From NCBI GenBank assembly GCA_030694835.1, contig JAUYUF010000132.1:1-18730 (forward strand): a DNA stretch of 18,730 nt. The letters run 5' to 3'. Below the pieces are notes generated by a model that did no database searches, had not been told where the DNA came from, and was given only the letters and a program-made list of their open reading frames with translations. The translations under genes and the position numbers were made by a program. The DNA is from Flavobacteriaceae bacterium. GTDB lineage: Bacteria; Bacteroidota; Bacteroidia; Flavobacteriales; Flavobacteriaceae. Shown here in pieces: positions 8,485 through 16,613 of this stretch (the stretch's first letter is position 1; each line of letters opens with the position of its first letter).

Positions 8485-9717
8485 TTATTGATATTTTTCT
8501 GCTGTTAATTGTACAATTTGGATAATTACATCTATGGCTTTTTGCATTGATTCTACTGGGACATATTCATAACGTCCGTGGAAATTGTGTCCACCTGCAA
8601 ATATATTTGGACAAGGTAATCCTTTGTAAGATAATTGAGAACCATCAGTTCCGCCTCGAATTGCTTTTATTTTAGGAACAATTCCTATATTTTTCATGGC
8701 TTGTTCAGCAATATCAACAATATGTAAAACAGGTTCAACCATTTTTTTCATATTGAAATATTGATCTTTCACTTCAATTTCTATAACATCTTGAGCATAT
8801 TTTTTATTGATATTTTGAGCAGTCTCCATAAAAAGTTGTTTTCTTTTTTCGAATAACTCCATATCGTGATCTCTAATGATGTATTGTAACTGAGTCTTTT
8901 CAACATCACCTTGCATTGAATTTAAATGATAAAATCCTTCATAACCAGTCGTTTTTTGCGGTATTTCATTAGTAGGCAAGCCTGCTATAAATTCATTTGC
9001 AATTAACATTGAGTTAACCATTTTATCTTTAGCATAACCAGGATGTATATTTTTTCCTTTTATAGTGATTTTACCAGATGCAGCATTAAAGTTTTCATAT
9101 TCTAATTCGCCAACTTCACTACCATCCATAGTGTAAGCCCATTCAGCACCAAATTTTTCAACATCAAATTGATGTGCGCCTTTTCCTACTTCTTCATCAG
9201 GAGTAAATGCAATTCTAATTTCACCATGCTTAATTTCTGGATGTTGAATTAGATATTCCATAGCTGTAACAATTTCAGCAATTCCAGCTTTGTCATCTGC
9301 ACCCAATAGGGTAGTACCATCAGTTGTAATTAGGGTTTGACCTTTATACATCAATAAATCATCAAAATAAGAAGGAGAAAGAATAATATTTTCTTCTTTA
9401 TTTAAGATGATATCTTTTCCATCATAATTGTGATGAATTTGAGGATTTACATTTTCTCCACTAAAATCTGGACTTGTATCAATATGTGCGATGAATCCAA
9501 TTGTAGGAACTTTATAATCAACATTTGATGGTAAAGTTGCCATTACATAACATTGATGATCTATAGTTACATCTTTAAGTCCAATTTCTTTGAGTTCTTC
9601 AACTAATAATCTTCCTAAATTCCACTGTTTTTCTGTACTTGGAAAGGCTGAATTTTCAGGATCAGATTGTGTATCAATAGATATATATTTTATAAAACGA
9701 TCAATTAAATGTTGCAT
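8485..9717 (-). CDS. pepT: Peptidase T (tripeptide aminopeptidase)
   Basis: A cytosolic dizinc M20B aminopeptidase that removes the N-terminal residue of tripeptides. At 410 residues it has the family's usual length. Metal and catalytic residues are visible: HIDTSPD (His78 and Asp80), LLGADDKAG (Asp141), TPDEEVGKGA (general base Glu175 and ligand Glu176), TMDGSEVGE (Asp198) and GGHNFHGRYEYVP (His380). RGGTDGSQLS (354-363) is the conserved substrate block. It is the promoter-proximal gene of the pepT-lysA-gcvT operon. Confidence 0.97.
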   Translation of the reverse strand: MQHLIDRFIKYISIDTQSDPENSAFPSTEKQWNLGRLLVEELKEIGLKDVTIDHQCYVMATLPSNVDYKVPTIGFIAHIDTSPDFSGENVNPQIHHNYDGKDIILNKEENIILSPSYFDDLLMYKGQTLITTDGTTLLGADDKAGIAEIVTAMEYLIQHPEIKHGEIRIAFTPDEEVGKGAHQFDVEKFGAEWAYTMDGSEVGELEYENFNAASGKITIKGKNIHPGYAKDKMVNSMLIANEFIAGLPTNEIPQKTTGYEGFYHLNSMQGDVEKTQLQYIIRDHDMELFEKRKQLFMETAQNINKKYAQDVIEIEVKDQYFNMKKMVEPVLHIVDIAEQAMKNIGIVPKIKAIRGGTDGSQLSYKGLPCPNIFAGGHNFHGRYEYVPVESMQKAIDVIIQIVQLTAEKYQ

Positions 9718-9734
9718 AATTTATAAATTTTGTT

Positions 9735-9765
9735 CAAAAGTACTATTTTGAATAATTATTAGAAA
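9735..9765 (-). promoter_or_regulatory. Putative promoter of the pepT-lysA-gcvT operon
   Basis: On the minus strand: TTTC (9765-9762), a 19-nt spacer, then TACTTTTG (9742-9735). This is a perfect TAnnTTTG -7 element with a -33 element one base off TTTG. It ends 17 nt before the pepT ATG. Confidence 0.5.
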
Positions 9766-9815
9766 GAAAATTGAAAAAGGATTTAGAAAATCAATTAATT
9801 AAAATAATTTTAAAC

Positions 9816-10382
9816 TCATTTTTGCGTATTATCTTGGAGTAAGTTACTGAAATAAATGGCTTCACAGATGCGATCATTTAACTGATTATCACCATATAAC
9901 TCTATTTTTATTTCAAAAAAAGAATTATTGTTTGAAGGTTTATAGATTTCAATTAAATTATAATTATAATTATTTTTATTTCCAGTTGCATGTACGAAAT
10001 AAGAATCAGTTTCTAAATATTGAAAAGAATCTAACTTTATTAATTGTAAATTTTGAAGAGCTAATTCAGAAGAAAGTTTTGTTTTAAAGTTTTGATCAAA
10101 AATTAAATCTCCTTTTTTATTAGAAATATTTAAAATATAAGTTGATGTTAATGATTTTGTGGTATCTGCAATGTAAATATCAGATTGATATTCATCAAAA
10201 TAAAATGATGATTTCCAATGAGATGGAAATGTCATTGAATAGTTTTTATTAATATCGTCTAAAGTTTTTAAATTATAATTTCCAAAATCTTTATTACAAT
10301 TAAAGTATAAAGCCAATTCGCTTTTCTGATTACAACTAGATATTATAGAAAGTATCATCAGAAAAGCGAATAAATATTTCAT
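9816..10382 (-). CDS. Small putative lipoprotein of unknown function
   Basis: A 188-residue protein. Residues 1-17 are a lipoprotein signal (MKYLFAFLMILSIISSC) with predicted lipidated Cys17. The remainder is rich in Asn, Tyr, Phe and Ser with alternating hydrophobics, which suggests beta-strand structure, for example SFFEIKIELYGD near the end. I see no catalytic motif and recognise no family. The start lies 21 nt after the S41 protease stop, so it is probably the second gene of that transcript and may work in the same compartment. Whether it is a substrate, partner or bystander of the protease cannot be told. Confidence 0.75.
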   Translation of the reverse strand: MKYLFAFLMILSIISSCNQKSELALYFNCNKDFGNYNLKTLDDINKNYSMTFPSHWKSSFYFDEYQSDIYIADTTKSLTSTYILNISNKKGDLIFDQNFKTKLSSELALQNLQLIKLDSFQYLETDSYFVHATGNKNNYNYNLIEIYKPSNNNSFFEIKIELYGDNQLNDRICEAIYFSNLLQDNTQK

Positions 10383-10403
10383 AATTAATAAATTAATATG
10401 AAT

Positions 10404-11861
10404 TTATTGATTTAAAATTTTAATTAAAGGGACATTGCGTTGAATGTACATATTATCACCAAAAGGCATTTCTTTTTTAGTGTGATAAACCTCTGGAAAC
10501 TCCATAATTTTTGAAGTATCAGTATATCGACTTCCTGTTAAAATATAGCTAATAGTTTTAGCTAATAAAGGTTCATTGATATCTCCTAGAATTCCCATAT
10601 TAGCATAATCTTCTGGTAAATTAACATCTGGAACAAAACCAGTTGGACTATTTTCTCCTAACTTATTCTTTTCTTGTAATACAATTGGTTGCATAGCCCA
10701 TTTATGATTTGGATTTGCTCCTGTACGAGTGAAGTTTTCAGAATCGTATAATGTAACAGAAGCTGTATATTTTCCACTAGTGGTTTTTCCAACTGATTTA
10801 ACGGTAATATATGGTTTTAATCCGTTCATAACCAATTCGCTAGCAGAAGCAGAACTTGAAGTTGTAATAACATATAATTTCGTAAGATTAAGATGATTTA
10901 AAGCTGTACCATCACTCATTTTATCGGTAAAATTACTCACTAAACTAGTAGGATCATTTTTTTCAAAATATTCTTGAATTTTAGCATTCCAATGTTCTTT
11001 CGTAAATAATTGACCTTTAAACTGACCAGTAATCATACTTGATAAATAAATGGCAGTAGAAACAGAACCTCCAGAGTTGTATCGTAAATCTAGTATTAAT
11101 TCATTGATACCTTGTGTTTTAAGTTGTAAAATAGCATTGTTAAGTTGTTTGTCAAAATCACGAGTAAACGCATTATACATTAAGTAACCAATTTTTTTAC
11201 CTCCAGTATCAAACGATTTTGTAATAAAAACAGGGTTTTCTTGAATTTGAGTTTTGGTTAATGATACAGTTGTAGAGCCTTGTGTTAAAACTCCACCACT
11301 TAAAGTTCCTAGATTTAAAGTGTAGTTTTCAGCACTACCAAATAATAAACCAGAATAATTAGAGCGAGTTAGTTGTGTTCCATTAACACCCCAAAATATA
11401 TCACCACGTTTAATATTTTTTGAACTGGCATCAGAGCCAGGTATAATATATCTAACAAATCCGAAGACATCTACACCGTTAGACATTCCAACTAATCCAA
11501 ATTCTACACCATTATTTTTTGTGATGCCTTGGAATGATTGTTCTAAAGCAATATAATCATCAACAATCCAAGACCATTTATCAGTATTTGTTCTGTCATA
11601 AATTAAGCTTTCAAAAAAAACTTCAGGTTTTGGATAATCTTTTAAAAAAATATTTAATTCAGTTTGGTTTTTGAAGCGAGTATCAGCTAAATTAGGAACT
11701 TGTCCTTGCCATAAATAATAGAGGTTGAGTCCTTTCCAAATAAAATTTTGAACTTCTAGATTTGCTGGAGGGCTTTGATTTACTTCTAAATCATTGTCTG
11801 AACATTTAATTGATGTTATTAATATAACAAACATCAATAAGAGCATTTTAAATCGATTCAT
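10404..11861 (-). CDS. S41 family (C-terminal processing) peptidase, predicted lipoprotein
   Basis: A 485-residue serine protease of the CtpA/Prc class. Residues 1-19 are a signal peptide and Cys20 is the likely lipidated residue. The -1 Lys (SIKC) is an atypical lipobox, but the following SDND resembles the acidic lipoprotein export signal of Flavobacteriia and suggests display at the cell surface. Residues about 30-110 are a helical N-terminal domain. A PDZ-like domain follows at about 115-200 (VEFGLVGMSNGVDVFGFVRYIIPGSDASSKNIKRGDI). The S41 core has LILDLRYNSGG (255-265) and SSASASELV, with nucleophile Ser339. Lys364 in TSGK lies exactly 25 residues later, as in the Prc Ser/Lys dyad. It is divergent from an ECF sigma operon and followed by a small lipoprotein gene. 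The substrate is unknown. Confidence 0.93.
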   Translation of the reverse strand: MNRFKMLLLMFVILITSIKCSDNDLEVNQSPPANLEVQNFIWKGLNLYYLWQGQVPNLADTRFKNQTELNIFLKDYPKPEVFFESLIYDRTNTDKWSWIVDDYIALEQSFQGITKNNGVEFGLVGMSNGVDVFGFVRYIIPGSDASSKNIKRGDIFWGVNGTQLTRSNYSGLLFGSAENYTLNLGTLSGGVLTQGSTTVSLTKTQIQENPVFITKSFDTGGKKIGYLMYNAFTRDFDKQLNNAILQLKTQGINELILDLRYNSGGSVSTAIYLSSMITGQFKGQLFTKEHWNAKIQEYFEKNDPTSLVSNFTDKMSDGTALNHLNLTKLYVITTSSSASASELVMNGLKPYITVKSVGKTTSGKYTASVTLYDSENFTRTGANPNHKWAMQPIVLQEKNKLGENSPTGFVPDVNLPEDYANMGILGDINEPLLAKTISYILTGSRYTDTSKIMEFPEVYHTKKEMPFGDNMYIQRNVPLIKILNQ

Positions 11862-11919
11862 ATTTTTTTGATTTATAGAATTGCAAGTTATTAAAATTAT
11901 CAGAATAAAAATTAAGATG

Positions 11920-11933
11920 TTACAAATTTGTAA
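11920..11933. promoter_or_regulatory. Perfect 14-bp palindrome in the S41 protease / ECF sigma divergent region
   Basis: TTACAAATTTGTAA is a perfect inverted repeat without a spacer. It lies 46 nt before the sigma ATG and 59 nt before the S41 ATG. Its position between divergent promoters suggests an operator for a dimeric regulator. No factor is known, and AT-rich palindromes also arise by chance. Confidence 0.4.
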
Positions 11934-11978
11934 ATTAGTCGTCTAATAATTAAATCAACAAAAATAATACCATAGACA

Positions 11979-12488
11979 ATGACTCAGAAGGAGTTTTTAT
12001 TAAATGTATTACCTTTTAAAGACAAAGTCTACAGGTTAGCCAAGAGATTGTTGATTTCAACAGATGAAGCAGAAGATGCCACACAAGAGTTATTTATGAA
12101 ACTTTGGAATAAAAAAGAAGAAATTTCAAGTTTAAGAAGTATTGAAGCTTATGCGATGACAATGACAAAGAACTATTGTTTAGATCGTTTAAAATCAAAA
12201 CAAGCAAGTAATTTAACACTAGTTCACAGTAATTATGTTTCAAATGATATTTCATTAGATAAGAAGATTGAAATTGAAAATAGTATACAAATAGTAAAGA
12301 AATTAATGAATCAATTACCAGAACAACAACGAATTATAATTCAGTTAAGAGATGTGGAAGAGTACGATTATGATGAGATATGCGCAATTGTTGAGATGAA
12401 TCAAACTGCTGTTAGAGTAGCGCTCTCTAGAGCAAGAAAAACAATTAGAGAACAATTATTAAAAACACATGCATATGGATTGGGGTAA
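11979..12488 (+). CDS. ECF-type RNA polymerase sigma factor
   Basis: A 169-residue sigma-70 family protein with the two-domain ECF layout. Region 2 is at about 10-75, including RLAKRLLISTDEAEDATQELFMKLW, the core-binding and -10 recognition helices. Region 4 is at about 110-160, where LPEQQRIIIQLRDVEEYDYDEICAIV and NQTAVRVALSRARKTIREQL form the -35 helix-turn-helix. It would redirect RNA polymerase to a stress or envelope regulon. Its 3' end overlaps the next gene by 20 nt (14 nt if the later ATG is used), which points to translational coupling with a partner. Upstream lies the palindrome TTACAAATTTGTAA. Regulation by the membrane protein encoded next is inferred from gene order. Confidence 0.95.
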   Translation: MTQKEFLLNVLPFKDKVYRLAKRLLISTDEAEDATQELFMKLWNKKEEISSLRSIEAYAMTMTKNYCLDRLKSKQASNLTLVHSNYVSNDISLDKKIEIENSIQIVKKLMNQLPEQQRIIIQLRDVEEYDYDEICAIVEMNQTAVRVALSRARKTIREQLLKTHAYGLG

Positions 12489-12900
12489 AATAGAAATACT
12501 ACTAGAAAAGTATGAAAATGCAGAAACAACTTTAGCAGAAGAGCAGTTACTGAAATCAGTATTTGAAAAGGATGATATTCCGATTCATTTACAATCATAT
12601 AAAATGTTATTTAAGACCTATTCAGCAAGTAAAGTTGAATCATTTAAACCAGAACTTAAAGTTAATAAAACAACTTTCAATTGGAGATATTTGTCAATTG
12701 CTGCTTCAATTTTAATACTTTTTTCAGTTAGCATTGGATATCAACAATATGAAAAAAAACAAAAGGCAAAAGCAGCTTTCGCAGAAACTAAAAAAGCATT
12801 AGACTTGCTTTCACAAAATATGAATAAAGGTAATTTAGCTTTTGTTCAACTGAAAGAATATCAATATACAACCGATAAAATATTTAATTCACCTAAATAA
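12469..12900 (+). CDS. Putative anti-sigma factor, single-span membrane protein
   Basis: A 143-residue protein with an N-terminal, probably cytosolic, acidic helical region (1-60, LLEKYENAETTLAEEQLL). This is the kind of start seen in Bacteroidetes anti-sigma partners. One membrane segment spans about 74-91 (YLSIAASILILFSVSIGY), followed by a basic then helical periplasmic tail (92-143). There is no HxxxCxxC zinc motif, so it is not a ZAS-type anti-sigma factor. Two ATGs compete, at 12469 and 12475. MDWGKIEILLEKY from the second is the commoner type of start. The gene overlaps the sigma gene and is followed 8 nt later by DUF4252. The anti-sigma role is inferred from context and topology, not from a recognised domain. 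Confidence 0.7.
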   Translation: MHMDWGKIEILLEKYENAETTLAEEQLLKSVFEKDDIPIHLQSYKMLFKTYSASKVESFKPELKVNKTTFNWRYLSIAASILILFSVSIGYQQYEKKQKAKAAFAETKKALDLLSQNMNKGNLAFVQLKEYQYTTDKIFNSPK

Positions 12901-12908
12901 TAGAAAAA

Positions 12909-13433
12909 ATGAGAAATGTAATAGTAATCATGTTGTTTTTAGTTGGAACGCTCTATGTTTCAGCTCAAACATCCATCTTTAAAAAATTTGAAGATTTAAA
13001 CGAAGTAACTTCTGTTGTTGTAACCCAAGAAGCGTTTAAACTGATGAAAGGTATGGGAGGAAATACTCCTGAAGCTAAAGAATATCAAGAATTAATTAGC
13101 GGATTGTCAGAATTAAAAGTGCTTGTAACTGAAAACAGTAAAATTGCCGCCGATATGCAAACTAGTTTTAATAGCTATATTACTAGCGGTAAATTAACTG
13201 AACTAATGCGCGTTAAAGATAAAGGAAGTAATGTTTCAATCTATATTAAAAAAGGGTCTAAAGAAGATATTGTTAATGAACTTGCAATGTTTGTAAACGA
13301 TAGTAATAGTACCAAAAAGCAAACGGTTATCATGTCGCTTACTGGAAATATAGATTTGAACAAAGTTTATAGATTAACAGAACAAATGAATATTCCAGGA
13401 GGAGAGCATCTAAAAAATAATAAGAAACGATAA
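12909..13433 (+). CDS. DUF4252 domain-containing secreted protein
   Basis: A 174-residue protein. Residues 1-19 form a signal peptide with a likely SPase I site after VSA (MLFLVGTLYVSA-Q). The mature part reads as the DUF4252 family: a helical and strand segment with VTSVVVTQEAFKLMKGMG near the start, a central DMQTSFNSYI region, and a C-terminal MSLTGNIDLNKVYRLTEQMNIPGGEHL, which resembles the family's conserved LTG(N/D)ID segment. The function of DUF4252 is unknown and it occurs mostly in Bacteroidetes. The gene starts 8 nt after the anti-sigma-like gene and is followed after 1 nt by a second DUF4252 gene. A periplasmic sensor or effector role for the sigma factor is a guess from gene order. 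Confidence 0.8.
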   Translation: MRNVIVIMLFLVGTLYVSAQTSIFKKFEDLNEVTSVVVTQEAFKLMKGMGGNTPEAKEYQELISGLSELKVLVTENSKIAADMQTSFNSYITSGKLTELMRVKDKGSNVSIYIKKGSKEDIVNELAMFVNDSNSTKKQTVIMSLTGNIDLNKVYRLTEQMNIPGGEHLKNNKKR

Positions 13434-13434
13434 G

Positions 13435-13977
13435 ATGAAAATATCAAATATTATAATTTTAGTATTCTTATTATTTGGAATAAGTAGTTGTGATTCTTCA
13501 AAATCTTTACAAGAATATATTGTAGAAAAACAACAGGATAATGGATTTATTTCTTTAGATATACCATCTAGTATTCTTAATTTGAAAGATGAAAATGCTT
13601 CAGAAGAGTCTTTAAAAGCAATAAGAAGTATTAAAAAATTCAACTTCTTAGGAATGCAATTAACTGATGAAAATAAAGAATCTTATATTGTTGAGAAACA
13701 GGCTGTAAAAGATATTTTATCAAACAAAAAGTTTAAGGAAATATTTAGAGTAAAAACAGGTAATAGTGAAGTGTCAGTTAAGTATCTTGGAGTGGAAGAT
13801 AATATAGATGAAGTAGTGTTTTTTGGAGCTGATAATGAAAAAGGTTTAGCTATATTAAGAGTCTTAGGAGATAATATGAATCCTGCAGAAATGGTTCAAT
13901 TATTAAATAAAATTAATATTGACAAAGAGAGCAATGAATTTAAAACCTTAAATAGTATTTTTGACAAAATAAAATAA
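13435..13977 (+). CDS. DUF4252-like lipoprotein (paralogue of the upstream gene)
   Basis: A 180-residue protein. Residues 1-19 are a lipoprotein signal with lipobox GISSC and predicted lipidated Cys19. The body shares the layout of the preceding DUF4252 protein: FISLDIPSSILNL early, SIKKFNFLGMQL in the middle, and EVVFFGADNEKGLAILRVLGDNMNPAEMVQLLNKIN near the end. It ends in a short helical tail. The pair probably arose by tandem duplication, one copy soluble in the periplasm and one membrane-anchored. The ATG follows the previous stop by one base (TAA-G-ATG), so translation is likely coupled. Last gene of the ECF operon. Family assignment is by overall pattern and is less certain than for the first copy. 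Confidence 0.7.
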   Translation: MKISNIIILVFLLFGISSCDSSKSLQEYIVEKQQDNGFISLDIPSSILNLKDENASEESLKAIRSIKKFNFLGMQLTDENKESYIVEKQAVKDILSNKKFKEIFRVKTGNSEVSVKYLGVEDNIDEVVFFGADNEKGLAILRVLGDNMNPAEMVQLLNKINIDKESNEFKTLNSIFDKIK

Positions 13978-13990
13978 TTTATAAATTAAT

Positions 13991-14025
13991 AGTTAAAAAG
14001 CCACGTATTGCGTGGCTTTTTAACT
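13991..14025. terminator. Strong intrinsic terminator of the ECF sigma / DUF4252 operon
   Basis: AGTTAAAAAGCCACG (13991-14005) and CGTGGCTTTTTAACT (14011-14025) form a perfect 15-bp stem with a 5-nt loop TATTG. The GC part is followed by CTTTTTAA, the U tract. It starts 14 nt after the DUF4252 lipoprotein stop. Confidence 0.9.
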
Positions 14026-14056
14026 TTATATTAACGACAGTTCCATTATGATTAAT

Positions 14057-14064
14057 TATTTTTG
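14057..14064 (+). promoter_or_regulatory. Putative -7 element for the M1 aminopeptidase gene
   Basis: TATTTTTG matches TAnnTTTG and lies 22 nt before the ATG at 14087, after the preceding terminator. No TTTG -33 element was found at the usual distance. Confidence 0.35.
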
Positions 14065-14086
14065 ATTTACACTAAATTCATAATTC

Positions 14087-16540
14087 ATGAAACGATTTAT
14101 CCTACTATTTTCAATATTTTTTCTAACATTAAATATATCTTTTTCTCAACAATATATTAGTATTAATCAATATAAAGGAGAAAGAGAAAAAATAAATAAC
14201 TTGGTTCATACAAAACTAAAAGTTGATTTTAATTTTGATAAAAGTCAGTTAAATGGTGAAGCTTGGATTACTTTAAAACCACATTTTTATAAAACTGAAA
14301 AAGTTTCTTTAGATGCCAAAGCCATGTTGATACATGAAGTAAAATTGAACGGAGTTAAAATGCCATTTAATTATTTTAAAGATGAGCTAACTGTTGATTT
14401 AGGTAGAAGTTATACTAGTTTAGAAAAGTTTGAAATTTATATCAAATACACAGCCAGACCTGAAGAAGTAAAAGAAATTGGAAGTGAATTTATAAAAGAT
14501 GCTAAAGGACTTTATTTTATTAATCCGAAAGGCTTAGATCCAACAAAACCTACTCAAATATGGACTCAAGGAGAAACTGAATCAAATAGCTGTTGGTTTC
14601 CAACCATTGATTCTCCCAACCAAAAATCAACACAAGAAATCTTTATAACTGTTCCTGAAAAATTTACAACACTTTCTAATGGTAAACTAATCTCACAAAA
14701 TAAAAATACTAACGGAACCAGAACAGATTATTGGAAAATGGATCAACCTCATGCGCCATACTTGTTTTTTATGGGAATAGGTGAATATAGTATTATTAAA
14801 GATACTTGGAAAGATAAACCAGTCGATTATTATGTAGAAAAAGAATACGAAGCAGTTGCAAGAGATATTTTTGGAAAAACACCCAAAATGCTCGATTTTT
14901 TCTCAAATTTAACTGGAATTGATTATCCATGGGATAAATACAGTCAAATAGTTTGTCGTGATTATGTTAGCGGAGCAATGGAAAATACAACTGCAGTAAT
15001 TCATGCAGAAAATGCATATCAAACTAAAAGTCAGTTAATTGATAAGAATGAATGGGAAAACACTATAGCTCATGAATTATTTCATCATTGGTTTGGAAAC
15101 TTAGTAACCGCTGAAAGTTGGAGTAATTTAAGTATGAATGAATCTTTTGCAAATTATAGTGAATATTTATGGACGGAACATGAATATGGAAAAGATGAAG
15201 CTGATGCAAATTTATATAAAGACATCAAAAGATATTTTGAGACTCCTGAAGACAATTTAAAAAATTTAGTTCGTTTTGAATATCGTCATCGAGAAGATAT
15301 GTTTGATTTAGTAAGTTATAATAAAGGAGGTGCTACTTTACATATGTTAAGAAATATCATCGGTGATGAAGCTTTTTTTGAATCGATTAAAAGATTTCTT
15401 AAACAACGTCAATATAATACAGCAGAAGCAACTCATTTCAGACTTATAGCTGAAGAAGTAACTGGAAAAGATTTAAATTGGTTTTTTAATCAGTGGTTTT
15501 TTGGAAGTGGACATATAAAATTTAAAGTAACTTATACCTATAATAAAACTAAAAATACTGTTAATGTTACAATCAATCAGGCTGAAAAAGTTTTTGAATT
15601 TCCTTTAACCATTGATGTTTATGAAACAAATGGAGTGTCTAACTATACCGTTTTTGTTGATGCTAAAGAGAAAACATTTACTTTTAATTATTCACAATTA
15701 CCAAAATTAATTAATGTTAATGCAAATAGATCTTTATTGGCTGAAATAACAGATTCTAAAACTATCGAAAACTATATTTATCAATATCAAAATGCACCAA
15801 AATATTTAGATAGAAGAGAAGCTATTATAGAATTATCAAAGCATCAGGCAAATAAAGAAGTCTTTAAAACAATAACTCAAGCACTTTCAGATAAGTATTA
15901 TGAAATAAGAATTTTAGCATTAGAAAATATTGATTTATTTGATAAAAATAATAAAAAAGAAACCATTTCAATAATTGAAAACATAGCTAAAAATGATCCA
16001 AAAACTTTGGTTAGAGCTCAAGCTATTGAAGTACTTGGAAAGTTTATAGACATTAAATACAAATCATTATTTGAGGATGGAACAAAACAATTATCAATTG
16101 CTATAAAAGGTAAGTCAATTTCATCATTATATCTTTTGGATAAAAAGTCAGCAATAAATGAGGCTAATAAATTTGATGATAAAACTAAAGATTTATTAGC
16201 ACCATTACTTGTAAAAATATTTCTTACAGAAAAAGATACAAGTCAAAATGAATTTGTATCAAAGCACTTAATTGATGGCATGTTCTCAACAGATAAAGCA
16301 ACTGTTGATTTATATACTGAAGCATATAATCAGATATCAAAAAGCAATAATCAAAAAGCAATTCAAAATCTAGTAAATGATTTTGTGAAAAAAGGAATAC
16401 AGTATAAACAGTATAATTTTGATAAAGCAGCATTATATCATTTTCAACAAATGATAACTATACAGCAAAAGGAAGAACATGAAAATAAAGATGAAATTAT
16501 TAATATAATCAGAAATGGTATGGCTTTACTAATTAAATAA
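14087..16540 (+). CDS. Secreted M1 family zinc aminopeptidase with C-terminal HEAT-like domain
   Basis: An 817-residue aminopeptidase N-type protein. Residues 1-20 are a signal peptide (MKRFILLFSIFFLTLNISFS), so it acts in the periplasm or outside. The N-terminal beta domain spans about 30-240. The exopeptidase motif GAMEN is at 296-300. The zinc motif is HELFH at 329-333, with the third ligand Glu352 in NESFANY exactly 19 residues after His333. The downstream Tyr that stabilises the transition state is probably in VSYNKGG. A beta linker at about 470-560 is followed by an alpha-helical repeat domain (about 575-817). That domain replaces the ERAP1-like domain and contains HEAT-type helices such as KYYEIRILALENIDLF and KTLVRAQAIEVLGKF. 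It removes N-terminal residues from peptides, probably for nutrition. Single gene with its own terminator. No Por secretion (T9SS) C-terminal domain is evident. Confidence 0.95.
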   Translation: MKRFILLFSIFFLTLNISFSQQYISINQYKGEREKINNLVHTKLKVDFNFDKSQLNGEAWITLKPHFYKTEKVSLDAKAMLIHEVKLNGVKMPFNYFKDELTVDLGRSYTSLEKFEIYIKYTARPEEVKEIGSEFIKDAKGLYFINPKGLDPTKPTQIWTQGETESNSCWFPTIDSPNQKSTQEIFITVPEKFTTLSNGKLISQNKNTNGTRTDYWKMDQPHAPYLFFMGIGEYSIIKDTWKDKPVDYYVEKEYEAVARDIFGKTPKMLDFFSNLTGIDYPWDKYSQIVCRDYVSGAMENTTAVIHAENAYQTKSQLIDKNEWENTIAHELFHHWFGNLVTAESWSNLSMNESFANYSEYLWTEHEYGKDEADANLYKDIKRYFETPEDNLKNLVRFEYRHREDMFDLVSYNKGGATLHMLRNIIGDEAFFESIKRFLKQRQYNTAEATHFRLIAEEVTGKDLNWFFNQWFFGSGHIKFKVTYTYNKTKNTVNVTINQAEKVFEFPLTIDVYETNGVSNYTVFVDAKEKTFTFNYSQLPKLINVNANRSLLAEITDSKTIENYIYQYQNAPKYLDRREAIIELSKHQANKEVFKTITQALSDKYYEIRILALENIDLFDKNNKKETISIIENIAKNDPKTLVRAQAIEVLGKFIDIKYKSLFEDGTKQLSIAIKGKSISSLYLLDKKSAINEANKFDDKTKDLLAPLLVKIFLTEKDTSQNEFVSKHLIDGMFSTDKATVDLYTEAYNQISKSNNQKAIQNLVNDFVKKGIQYKQYNFDKAALYHFQQMITIQQKEEHENKDEIINIIRNGMALLIK

Positions 16541-16581
16541 GTTTCTACTTTATCAAGTTTTTAAATTATACTTATATAAAT

Positions 16582-16613
16582 TGAAAGAGGCTCTTAAACA
16601 AGAGCCTCTTTCA
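16582..16613. terminator. Intrinsic terminator after the M1 aminopeptidase gene
   Basis: TGAAAGAGGCTCTT (16582-16595) and AAGAGCCTCTTTCA (16600-16613) form a perfect 14-bp stem around loop AAAC. It starts 41 nt after the M1 stop codon. The CTCTTTC side gives only a short T tract, but the stem is strong. It could also stop minus-strand transcripts from the XRE region. Confidence 0.8.

Noticed and set aside
12401..12598. 65-codon minus-strand frame antisense to the sigma / anti-sigma junction
   Set aside because: It lies wholly opposite two well-supported genes and its sequence is a low-complexity hydrophobic shadow.
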